Shown here: piece after piece, positions 1-8,000 of the stretch
Layout: each line of letters starts with the position of its first letter
How positions within the stretch are numbered: the first letter of the stretch is position 1
Source of the DNA: VAZQ01 sp034669045
Lineage (GTDB): Bacteria > Pseudomonadota > Alphaproteobacteria > Rhizobiales > Xanthobacteraceae
Reading direction: 5' to 3'
Assembly (NCBI GenBank): GCA_034669045.1
Contig: JAXDOD010000028.1
Span: forward strand, 1 to 64,000
Length of the DNA: 64,000 nucleotides
The notes under the pieces: model-generated
Database searches by the model: none
The model's input: the letters and a program-made list of their open reading frames with translations, nothing else
What the model was told of the DNA's origin: nothing
Program-made: the position numbers and the translations under genes

Positions 1-126
1 CCAACACTGCTTGCTCATTGGACATTATGTCATGGCACCGGCCGAACATCGGGAGCCGTGTGAATCGAGAGGTTCATGCACGGTTCTCGGAGCGCCCGGA
101 GGTGAAATTCCTCCGGGCGACTCGAC
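1..126 (+). mobile_element. 3' end of a group II intron (5' part outside the window)
   Basis: The window opens inside a group II intron that reads on the plus strand. Only the terminal part is present: a short stretch, domain V, domain VI and a 3' end of the ACTCGAC type at 120-126. No reverse transcriptase codons are visible in the 52 bases before domain V, so any intron-encoded protein lies upstream. Bacterial group II introns are retroelements that often sit in or next to other mobile elements, which fits the istB remnant that follows. The 3' splice site is placed after base 126 from the usual 7-nt spacing to the branch-point A. Confidence 0.8.
53..126 (+). ncRNA. Group II intron domains V and VI
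   Basis: Domain V (53-86, 34 nt) folds by hand: GAGCCGTG (53-60) pairs with CACGGTTC (79-86), and TGAATC (61-66) pairs with GGTTCA (71-76). A GAGA tetraloop caps it and a two-base TG bulge (77-78) sits on the 3' side. The AGC catalytic triad is at 54-56. Domain VI is a perfect 10-bp stem, 93-102 with 110-119. The unpaired A at 120 is the likely branch point, seven nucleotides from the proposed 3' end. Length, triad, bulge and GNRA loop all match the family consensus. Confidence 0.88.
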
Positions 127-278
127 ATTCGCTACAGATCGTTGCACGCCGAAAATCGCTCCATGTCCGCTGTTCCCCAAAAACGACGCAAAGCCAGACC
201 CTTGGCATCTGTCGCGAAGGGTCACCGCAACAGTCGCCCCTGCAGCGTCCCGCTATGGTTATGCGGTTTGCCGTTCAA

Positions 279-845
279 TCACCGGAGCCACGCTTGCGTT
301 TGAGCGCGGCTTTCCGGCGATAGCTTTCGACGTTCATCTCCAGGATCGTAGCATGGTGCAGAGCCGGTCGAGGGCCGCCAGCGTCATGGCTTGGTCGGAG
401 AAAATCTTGCCCCATTCGCCGAAGGGATGGTTGGCCGTGGTCAGCAGCGACCGGCGTTCACAGCGGGCGGCGATCAGCTCGAACAGCACACTGGTCTCGG
501 CCTGATTCTTGGTGACGTAGGCGATATCGTCGAGGATCAGCAGTTGGTACTTGTCGCGCTTGGTGATGGCGGCTTCAAGCCCCAGTTCCCGGCGCGCCAC
601 CTGCAGCCGCTGGACCAGGTCGGTGGCGCGCATGAACAAGACGCGCCGACCGTCTGAACGAGAGCCAGACCGAGCGCTGCCGCAAGAGGGCTCTTGCCCC
701 AGCCCGGCGGGCCAAAGAGCAAGATATTGGCACCCGATAAAGCCAGCCATCCCCTGCAGCGAGCGCCATGACCTGCGCCTTGCTGACCATGGGCACGGCG
801 TTGAAGTCGAAGGTGCCCGATGTTGCAGCAGGCGAACGGGCACGC
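279..845 (-). pseudogene. istB: IS21-family ATP-binding helper IstB, multiply frameshifted remnant
   Basis: IstB is the AAA+ partner of the IS21 transposase IstA. The minus strand encodes recognisable IstB pieces in order but in different frames: FDFNAVPMVSKAQVMALAAG near 815-760, then a Walker A segment FGPPGWGKSPLAAALGL near 740-690, then RVLFMRATDLVQRLQVARRE through a Walker B-like LLILDDIAYVTK and the conserved FGEWGKIF down to about 370. A last frame gives HATILEMNVESYRRKAAL, ending at the stop at 279-281. Frame changes lie near 765, 652 and 365. The N-terminal third and istA are missing. The gene is dead unless these are sequencing errors. Confidence 0.85.
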
Positions 846-1189
846 GCTACGCGCGCCCTCCGGGAACGCAAGAAAAAAATTCTGGCGCTTCGCTGGAATT
901 TGTTTCTTGCCGTTCGCGCCGCTATCGTCAGCCTCAGATTGAGCGGTAGCAAAATGAATATCTTTTCCGAAATGAGGTATCGGGGACGAGTTTTGACGCA
1001 TCTGTGGGTTTTCGGGCGTGAGGGAGGCTTCCTGAGCGATCCCAAGTCGAAGCTCTTTGCCTCCGGTGCCCGATTGAACATATCGCGCTTGTCGAGCCCT
1101 TCGATCACGCAGCGCAAACGTGGATGCAACCTGCTCGGCGTTCTATTGGTAGTGCTTCCCTTAGAGTCGTGGGCATATTGGCGGGTTGC

Positions 1190-1288
1190 CGTATAAAGCT
1201 GCTTGCACTCCTCCGGGCTGAACCATGGACGATGGACGATCTTGCCCTGCGTCCTGTACGGCTCGGTTTGAAGACGGAGAACAACCAC
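1190..1288 (-). pseudogene. Possible integrase (tyrosine recombinase) fragment
   Basis: The minus strand encodes a short piece reading HRPWFSPEECKQLYTATRQY. It resembles the 'RPWFTPEEYKQLY.ATR' segment seen near the start of the core domain in some rhizobial site-specific integrases. No catalytic R, H or Y motifs follow, and the frame runs on without further recognisable similarity toward 1000. This is recognition of one short motif only. It fits the surrounding mobile-element debris but could be chance. Confidence 0.3.
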
Positions 1289-1348
1289 TGCGACCTCGCT
1301 CCCCTACTGCAGTCCAGATTTGGAGTCACGAAACGGCAGGAGAGTGCC

Positions 1349-2230
1349 ATGGATGCCACGACCCGGATTGAGCGGGCGCTTCTATTGGCCATGGAGCGCG
1401 CCCGCGCGGACAGCGCGCCGCCCCGGCTCGCCTCGGCAATGCACTACGCTCTGTTCCCAGGCGGTGCGCGAATCCGGCCGCGCCTCTGTCTGGCGGTCGC
1501 CTGTGCTTGCGGGGAGGACGATCCGGCCATTACCGATGCGGCTGCGGCAGCCATCGAGCTGCTCCACTGCGCGTCGCTGGTGCATGACGACCTGCCATGC
1601 TTCGACGATGCAGCAACGCGCCGCGGCAAGCCCACGGTGCATCGCGCTTTCGACGAACCGCTGGCTGTGCTGGCAGGCGACGGCTTGATCGTGCTGGCCT
1701 TCGAGACGCTGGCCCGGGGCGCAGCCGCCGCGCCGCAGCGCTTGTCCGCACTGATGCTCACGCTCGGCCGCGCCGTCGGCATGCCAGCAGGGATGGTAGC
1801 AGGCCAGGCGTGGGAGTCCGAGCCGGACGCGGACCTCGCCGCCTACCACCGCGCAAAAACTGGCGCTTTGTTTGCGGCGGCGACCATGGCGGGCGCTGTC
1901 GCCAGCGGGGCCGACGCCGATGCGTGGCGCGCGGTCGGCGAACTGATCGGCGAGGCCTACCAGGTGACCGACGACCTGCACGACGCCGTGGGCGATGTCA
2001 CCGAGCTGGGCAAGGCCACGGGCGTCGATTGCGCGTTGGGCCGCCCGAGCGCCGTGCAGCAGCTCGGCGTCAGCGGTGCGCTGCAGCGGCTGACGCAACT
2101 GTTGGCGGCGGCCGTGGGGTCGGTGCCGGACTGCGTTGGAGCCGCCGAGCTGCGCGACCAAATACAGGAACAAGCAGCGCGCTTCGTCCCGACGAGCATA
2201 ACTGCTCGCCTGGGTGTCAAACCAAAGTAG
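1349..2230 (+). CDS. crtE: Polyprenyl diphosphate synthase, GGPP synthase type
   Basis: This 293-aa trans-isoprenyl diphosphate synthase would condense isopentenyl diphosphate with allylic diphosphates to give farnesyl or geranylgeranyl diphosphate in the cytoplasm. The first aspartate-rich region reads VHDDLPCFDDAATRRGK (about residues 78-94) and the second is DDLHD near residue 210. FPGGARIRPRL is the conserved substrate-binding segment near the N-terminus. The ATG at 1349 follows an AGGAGAG-like site at 1338-1344; an open frame to 1124 has no comparable start. Overall it resembles CrtE of Bradyrhizobium and Rhodopseudomonas carotenoid loci, but no other crt gene is here. Its neighbours include a cyclase-like protein, a possible prenyltransferase and oxygenases, so it could supply their diterpenyl substrate. 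Chain length cannot be fixed by eye. Confidence 0.88.
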   Translation: MDATTRIERALLLAMERARADSAPPRLASAMHYALFPGGARIRPRLCLAVACACGEDDPAITDAAAAAIELLHCASLVHDDLPCFDDAATRRGKPTVHRAFDEPLAVLAGDGLIVLAFETLARGAAAAPQRLSALMLTLGRAVGMPAGMVAGQAWESEPDADLAAYHRAKTGALFAAATMAGAVASGADADAWRAVGELIGEAYQVTDDLHDAVGDVTELGKATGVDCALGRPSAVQQLGVSGALQRLTQLLAAAVGSVPDCVGAAELRDQIQEQAARFVPTSITARLGVKPK

Positions 2231-2483
2231 CAACGGTCCAAGTTGGAATCTTCCGGTGGAGGTTGGGAAGGCAGGTGGATGACGCTCGCGAGTGCGTCCT
2301 CAACAAGGGCCGTAGCGAGCGCGTTGTCTCGCCCTCCTGAAGCCATGTCGGTGCAGACCTTACGCCGCGCTGCCAGCGATTCGCGTAAAAGCTGTTATTT
2401 GTTTATTGTTCTCGCGGGGGTTGCGCGCTGACATCTTGTGAGCTAAGACTCACTCGCGGTGTTCTGTTGCCCGAGTTGGTGGA

Positions 2484-3146
2484 ATGGATAGATTCCTAAA
2501 GACGACGGATAACTGGGCGCGAGGGATCAATCCACTTGACTTCCAGGCAACCTACGACGACTCGATCGAATGGTATGGGATCTCCCGGGATTGCGTACGC
2601 GATGTATTCGATTGCGATTACGATGCGGTACTGGACGGGACAGAATCGTCTGCCGTGAGGCCGTTTCGTCCGCGTACGACGGATCTCGATACATTCAAGG
2701 CGTGGATCGGACTGCCCGACGATTACATCCGGTCCGGCAAGGCACTGCCTTACGATCGCAATCAAAATCTAAATTACGATCCCCGCTTCGAGGATCCGAA
2801 TGCGGATCTCTCGGCTGTCGAACGCAATGACATCTACGTCGCCGCCGGACGTTACCTGTTCGGCGATTCCGAGGCCGTAGCGGCGTATCGGAGCGCGATC
2901 GAACTGCATATGGCTCCGTTCGAAATCGCTGTCTACGCGGTCGACAAGCTCATTATGCGCTCGAGCGGATCGCTGTCCATCCAGGGCCCGCCATCCGTTC
3001 TGATCGTGCGAAAACTGAATCTCATCGACGGGTCTTCTCTGAAAACCAAGACGATCACGCGTGTCCTGTCCGACAAGATGGTCAAGTTCGGGCAGTCGGA
3101 CTTAGCTGAAACTCACCCCAGTGGAGGAACTGAGCATGGCTACTAG
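2484..3146 (+). CDS. Protein of unknown function heading the RHS operon
   Basis: A 220-aa soluble protein I do not recognise. The N-terminal two thirds are rich in Asp, Tyr and Arg, with no signal peptide or membrane segment. The last 60 residues (from about SIQGPPSVLIVRKLNLIDGS) look like short beta strands with turns and recall the beta-rich style of the next small protein. The ATG at 2484 follows GGTGGA with almost no spacing, so the start is uncertain; no better in-frame start was found upstream. The 3' end overlaps the next gene by 11 bases, so it belongs to the same transcript as the RHS protein. The base sequence around the start resembles the 5' half of a tRNA-Leu, probably by chance. 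Confidence 0.6.
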   Translation: MDRFLKTTDNWARGINPLDFQATYDDSIEWYGISRDCVRDVFDCDYDAVLDGTESSAVRPFRPRTTDLDTFKAWIGLPDDYIRSGKALPYDRNQNLNYDPRFEDPNADLSAVERNDIYVAAGRYLFGDSEAVAAYRSAIELHMAPFEIAVYAVDKLIMRSSGSLSIQGPPSVLIVRKLNLIDGSSLKTKTITRVLSDKMVKFGQSDLAETHPSGGTEHGY

Positions 3147-3309
3147 TATTGTCGTTGATCCTGGTAACTCGCCCTATGTCGTTCCAGCTCCGGCGGTCAC
3201 TTACGACAAGGTGACGATCAAGCCCGGTGGTACCCTGGCGTTCCAAGCACCCACCACGATGGCCTGCACCACGCTTGAGAAGAGCGTCACGCAGGCGCGG
3301 TCCGTTTAA
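3136..3309 (+). CDS. Small 57-aa beta-rich protein
   Basis: A 57-aa protein beginning MATSIVVDPGNSPYVVP, preceded by a strong GGAGG site at 3123-3127 with 8-base spacing. That ribosome site is the main evidence that it is translated. The sequence alternates short hydrophobic strands with Gly/Pro turns (VTIKPGGTLAFQ), like one or two coils of a beta-solenoid. It has one Cys (MACTT) and no signal peptide. It overlaps the end of the preceding gene and is followed 62 bases later by the glycine-rich gene. It could be a complete small protein, the truncated N-terminus of a longer beta-helix, or a precursor-like peptide. No function is assigned. Confidence 0.6.
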   Translation: MATSIVVDPGNSPYVVPAPAVTYDKVTIKPGGTLAFQAPTTMACTTLEKSVTQARSV

Positions 3310-3371
3310 CTTAATCGCCACGACCCTCAGTTCTTCGGGACGATCGGCATTCAGGACGAAAGGTTCAGAAA

Positions 3372-4043
3372 ATGGCCCTTTATGACATCATGGTGGTCGG
3401 CGACAACGGCGTCGACGGTCGGGCCGGCGGCGCGGGCACGCCCGGTGGAACTGGCGCTAACGGCCAGAACGCGAGCTGTAACTGGGCGTCCATCTGCACA
3501 TCGCACAGCAGCCCAGGCGGCGGCGGGACGGGCGGCTCGGCGGGCGGCGGCGGCATGGCCGGCGCGGACGGCCACGACGCCCAGAACGCCACGATCAAGG
3601 CGACAACGCTCGTCGGCCAGTTCACGTTGTTCAGCGCCGGTGGCAATGCCGGCAACGGCGGCGCCGGTGGCGCTGGCGGGAACGGCGGGAACGGCGGCGC
3701 TGGCGGCTCGGGGTCGAGCTGCCCCGCGGGCCCCGATTGCTCCGGCTCCAATGGCGGCAATGGCGGCAATGGCGCTCAGGGCGGCGATGGCGGTAACGGC
3801 GGAAACGGGGGACGCGGCGCCACCGTCAACGTCTTCGCCCAGATCGTGCAGGGCGGCTTTTCAAGCATCGAAACGCCTACCCCGCTCGCCGGCAATCCTG
3901 GCCTTGGCGGTCAGGGTGGCGCCGGGGGTGCCGGCGGCAACCCTTCCGGCAGCGGTGGCACCGGCGGCGGGCCAGGCAAAACCGGCAATAAAGGAAATCC
4001 CGGGAGCCCGAGCAACGTCAATGCACCGTCCGTTTCCTCATAA
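3372..4043 (+). CDS. Glycine-rich PGRS/collagen-like repeat protein
   Basis: A 223-aa low-complexity protein with Gly in about every second to third position. Blocks of GGNGGNGGAGG type run from about residue 90 to 150 and from about 175 to 210. Between them sit two non-repetitive segments (around NATIKATTLVGQFTLFSAGG and VNVFAQIVQGGFSSIETPTP) that look like beta strands. Two Cys pairs (CNWASIC and CPAGPDC) could form disulfides. There is no classical signal peptide. The pattern resembles mycobacterial PE_PGRS tails and polyglycine-II or collagen-like assemblies; homology to either is not claimed. It lies inside the RHS operon, 8 bases before the next gene, so a structural or surface role beside the giant protein is plausible. 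Confidence 0.7.
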   Translation: MALYDIMVVGDNGVDGRAGGAGTPGGTGANGQNASCNWASICTSHSSPGGGGTGGSAGGGGMAGADGHDAQNATIKATTLVGQFTLFSAGGNAGNGGAGGAGGNGGNGGAGGSGSSCPAGPDCSGSNGGNGGNGAQGGDGGNGGNGGRGATVNVFAQIVQGGFSSIETPTPLAGNPGLGGQGGAGGAGGNPSGSGGTGGGPGKTGNKGNPGSPSNVNAPSVSS

Positions 4044-4051
4044 CAGCCGGC

Positions 4052-5038
4052 ATGTTGGCGCTGCTGAAGGCCACGAGCGCGCTCGCCGGCGCATCCGTGG
4101 ACCGGACGGTGGCCATGGCTCGCGTCCTCACCGGCTCGGACGGGCCGGCGTTGATCGAGCGTGGTCACAGCGGGCTCAATCATGACGGCAGCCCGCTCCA
4201 GCTTTGCATTAGCTTCGATGGAGCTGGAGCGCGCTATCGCCTTCTGGGTGATCCCGCGTCGGATGTGTCCGACATCGACCGCCGTTTCGATCGCAGTCTG
4301 ATCGCGAAAAAAGAACTCCTGCGTTTGGCGGACGCGGAATCGCTAGGGCCGGTCCTCGATCGGACCCTGGAATGTCTTGTCGGCACTCAAACACGTTTCG
4401 AATCTGCCAAGCATCCCGACGGCGTGATGTGGCTGGCCGGGGAACTCGAAGGCCGAGGTGTCGCCATGTATGTCGACGCTCGCGATGGCGGCGTCGATCC
4501 GGCAGCCCGTCTGCATGACTGGCTTGGAACTGTCGCGCGGCGGTCGCCGGACGCGGATCTGCTCGTCGAGGCCGTATCGACGGGGCGCGTCATGTCGGCG
4601 GGCATCGAGGGGGTGTCGCCCAAATTTGCCCGCGCCAAGATCTACTGGCGGCTCGCGAAGCCCGCGCCGCTGGGCACAAGCTCGATCGTCCTGTTTTCGC
4701 ATCCAGCCTTCGCCCGCTTCACGATCGACGTGCTGGGCGAGCGTGAGGTGAGTCTCGACGGCATCGTCCTCAGCGCCGGGCTCGCGCTCCCGTCCGCCAC
4801 GCTGGCCGATGCCAAGCTCGATATTTGCTGCTGTCCACGCTGCGCCAATCTCGATGCCGACGCCACTTTGGCGCTGGCCACACGCCTTGCCGCGATGCAG
4901 AGCGCAACCCTGCCCGATATTCGTCCGCTGATTGACGTTTCCGATCTGGCCTTTGTTGGCTTCGCGCTGACGCGCGACCTCGAAGCCCGGGTCAACCTTT
5001 ACTTCAAACCGAAGCTGGAGGTATCCAACAATGGCTGA
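4052..5038 (+). CDS. Possible ABBA/DMATS-type prenyltransferase
   Basis: A 328-aa cytoplasmic protein. I see a likeness to indole-type ABBA prenyltransferases. An early segment HSGLNHDGSPLQLCISF followed by RYRLLGDP parallels the 'S..dGsPvEf...R...EP' region of DMATS enzymes. Later there are alternating strands carrying Lys-X-Tyr/Asp pairs (ARAKIYWRL near residue 193, DAKLDICCC near 255, VNLYFKP near 317), which in that family bind the prenyl diphosphate. A CCCPRC cluster is unusual. Such enzymes attach a dimethylallyl or longer prenyl group to aromatic rings or peptides. The gene overlaps the start of the RHS gene by 8 bases, so the two are translationally coupled, and a prenyl diphosphate synthase lies upstream. 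The fold assignment is an inference from weak motifs; structure prediction would settle it. Confidence 0.45.
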   Translation: MLALLKATSALAGASVDRTVAMARVLTGSDGPALIERGHSGLNHDGSPLQLCISFDGAGARYRLLGDPASDVSDIDRRFDRSLIAKKELLRLADAESLGPVLDRTLECLVGTQTRFESAKHPDGVMWLAGELEGRGVAMYVDARDGGVDPAARLHDWLGTVARRSPDADLLVEAVSTGRVMSAGIEGVSPKFARAKIYWRLAKPAPLGTSSIVLFSHPAFARFTIDVLGEREVSLDGIVLSAGLALPSATLADAKLDICCCPRCANLDADATLALATRLAAMQSATLPDIRPLIDVSDLAFVGFALTRDLEARVNLYFKPKLEVSNNG

Positions 5039-8000
5039 CACCAGCTCAAATGCGACAACTCCTCAGCTCGCGGACATTCCGAGCATTCAGAGCTTTCAGT
5101 TCGAGGCGGATCCGGTCGGGCAGATCCGCAAGAGCGTCAATCTCTTTCGCGGCGACGTCAATCTCCCGCTCGAACTCGTCAACCTGAAAGCCGATCACGG
5201 CCTCACGGCCTCGGCAACCGCGGTGTACGATGGAAGCGCCTGCCATCATGTCGATATCTGGAATCTTGACGCGCCGACCGGGATTCTCGGCCTTGGCTGG
5301 TCGCTCCCGATGGAACAGATCATCGCGTCTCGTACCGGCGCCGCCAGCGACCAATTGACCAGCTACTATCTGCGTGCAGCCGGCGCCGCTTCGGAAATGA
5401 TCCATACCGGCACTGATGCCGATGGTTCGCTGCTGTTCCAGCTCCAGGCCTATCAGTTCTGGCGCATCCGCTATTACGAAACGCAGCAGCGCTGGGAGAT
5501 CACCAAAGAAGACGGAACGAAATCCATCTATGGCGGCTCGACCGTGCCGGGGACCAGCGACGGGAACAGTGTCCAATGGGGCGTGGCCTTCGGCAACTGG
5601 ATGATTTCAAGCGCTCAGACGCTTGGCCAGAGCCAGATTCCGGTTGCATGGAACCTGCGCCAGGTCGTGTCGACCCATGGCCATGCCATCACCTACACAT
5701 ATGACGTCGTGACGCAGGCGGTCGGCAGCGGCGGCAAGAGCTATACCAAGGCCTGCTATCTATCATCGATCACGGAATCCGGCGGTCGCAGCATTGTCTT
5801 TTCCTACGGCGAGAAAATATTCCAACCCGGACAGTTGTGCGAATATCAGGACCCGCACAAACAAACGCCAAACAATAATCCCGACGGCTATCAGTCGTGC
5901 TACGCGACCCGCTTTCTCGATCAGATCGCCGTCAGGGCTGCGGATGGCACACCGCTGACCTCCGTCGTTTTCTCCTACAGTTTCTTCAACACGGCGAGCA
6001 ATTCCAACCCGGCCCATCCGTTTCTTTACAAGCGCATCCTCACCGCGATCCACCTGCGGAACGAGCGGTTGGACCCGCTGCCCGGCATGGTGTTCACCTA
6101 CAATCAGCCCGGCGAGATCGCCCCGGGACGGCTCAAGACGGTGGAATATCCGCAAGGGGCGACGGCGACCTACGGGTATCACACGCTAAATCTGCCCTCG
6201 ATGCGCCAGCAGCGCATCCTCAATCCCTTCACCGGATCGACTCCCGGTGTGCCGCGGGTCTGGCATGGCCCCGATTATTCGGTGATCACGTGGGTCGACA
6301 CGGTCGGCAACAGACTCCAGGTTTCGACATATTCATGGTCGGGAAGCTGGGTCGACTGGACACCGGCCAGTATCCAGAACGCGAAAGTCGATCTGAGTTC
6401 GCTGCTGGTCGCTGCAACCGAGAACTATTTCGCGGTGTTCTATCGCGACATCCAGACCAGCCAAGGGATGCTTCTGCTTTACCAGCGCGATCCGACAGCC
6501 TTTGGCACATGGACCGAAACCGTTCTGTCGAAGCCCATGAAAAGCGGCACCGCGACATCGACCTTCGCGGTCGGCGACGACTTCGTCGTCGTGGCGAACC
6601 CCCTTTTCACCGGCGGCGCATTCATGGGCGCCTGGTGGGACTGGACGAAGCGAGCCTGGAGCCAACCGCTGCTGCCGTCGTTACCGCTTGCCACCACGCC
6701 CCAGGTGGCGATCGCGGGTTTCGGTAATTTCTACGTCGCCTGCTCCTACGACGCGAGCCGCCAGCTCGGGTCGTTCCAGTTGATCTCGGTGTCGGGCCAC
6801 GCCTGGACGAGCCGGAGCTGGAGCAACACCATGGCCGTTCTGCAGGCGGGCAGTGGCTTCCCGTTTGAATGGAGCCTGCTGCCGAGTGGTGCGGTCGCGA
6901 CTTATTTGACCAGCATGTCCGCGTCGTCGGCGACTGGCCAGATGATGACGTTTCAGTGGGATGTGAACTACAATCCCATCTCGCCGAGCACGCCGGTGAC
7001 GCAGGCGCTCAATACACCGGTCGCCAACGGCCAGCTTGTCGTCAACATCCTCGCCACCCAGTCGGTGGGCGCGATGGTCGGCAACGGGGCATCGCTGACC
7101 CGCTATGTTGGCGGCGGCGCCAGCACCAATTGGGCCGCGCACGCGCTCGACAGTCAGATTTCGGCGAGCTCCAGCTATCAGTTCGCTTATGGCCTGGACG
7201 CCGCGGTGATGGTCAAGTCGAGCGGCGGCGCAAGCGCGGCGGTGTTTTCGGGGTTCAACCCCAATATCCCCAACGCGGCGGGCTGGTCGCAGAACATCAC
7301 GGTGCCGCAAGCGAGCGCCGCCACGGTCGGCGATGGATACGCGACAATCGGCGGGGCCATCTATCAGCGGCAGACCGACGGGCACTGGATCCAGACCGGT
7401 ACTCTGATGGCGGCGAGCGGACGCAACCTCGATCCGGCCAGCGTCCAAAACCGCGCGCCGTCCTATATCGCCTACCAGGATGCGGGCGGCACGAACACGC
7501 TCACGTATATCGCGCTGATACGGAACGGCGTGGTCCAGCCGGCGATCACCCTCGCGCCGGATCCGCAATGCGTCACGGTGCACGGCGCCGTCGGTGCCGG
7601 GACCGATCTCGCCGGACCGCTTGCCTTCGTCACCTATCCGGCGGGATCGAGCTTTGACGCGGCGCCCTATCTGACCCTGTATCGGGTGGTCGACCGGGCT
7701 GTATCCGGTGCGGTCACCGATACGCCGGTGACCACGATCAACATCGGCAATGGGTTCGACGACCAGATCAATCCGCCGCTGCTCCAGGCCTATCAATACA
7801 ACACGGCCGGAATGACGCTCGATTCTACGACCGGGGTCGCCCAATACCCCATGGTTTCAATGTATGGCGGGACTGACTCGCCAGCCGGACGATCGCCGTA
7901 CGGTCGAACGGACTTTTATTATTCGAACGGGCTTTCGACGGCGGCACAAGCATTCTACCCGGCGGGCTGGATATACAATTACGCCCGGATCCTGAACGGC

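Noticed and set aside
2469..2535. tRNA-Leu-like 5' half (GCCCGAGTTGGTGGAATGG) at the start of the 220-aa gene
   Set aside because: Only the acceptor/D-arm side resembles a tRNA; no anticodon stem, T-arm or matching 3' acceptor could be drawn, and the stretch overlaps a coding start.
3372..4185. Alternative +2 frame of 267 codons over the glycine-rich gene
   Set aside because: The Ala/Arg-rich sequence is what a GGC-repeat yields in another frame; the Gly-rich frame has conserved-looking beta segments and Cys pairs.
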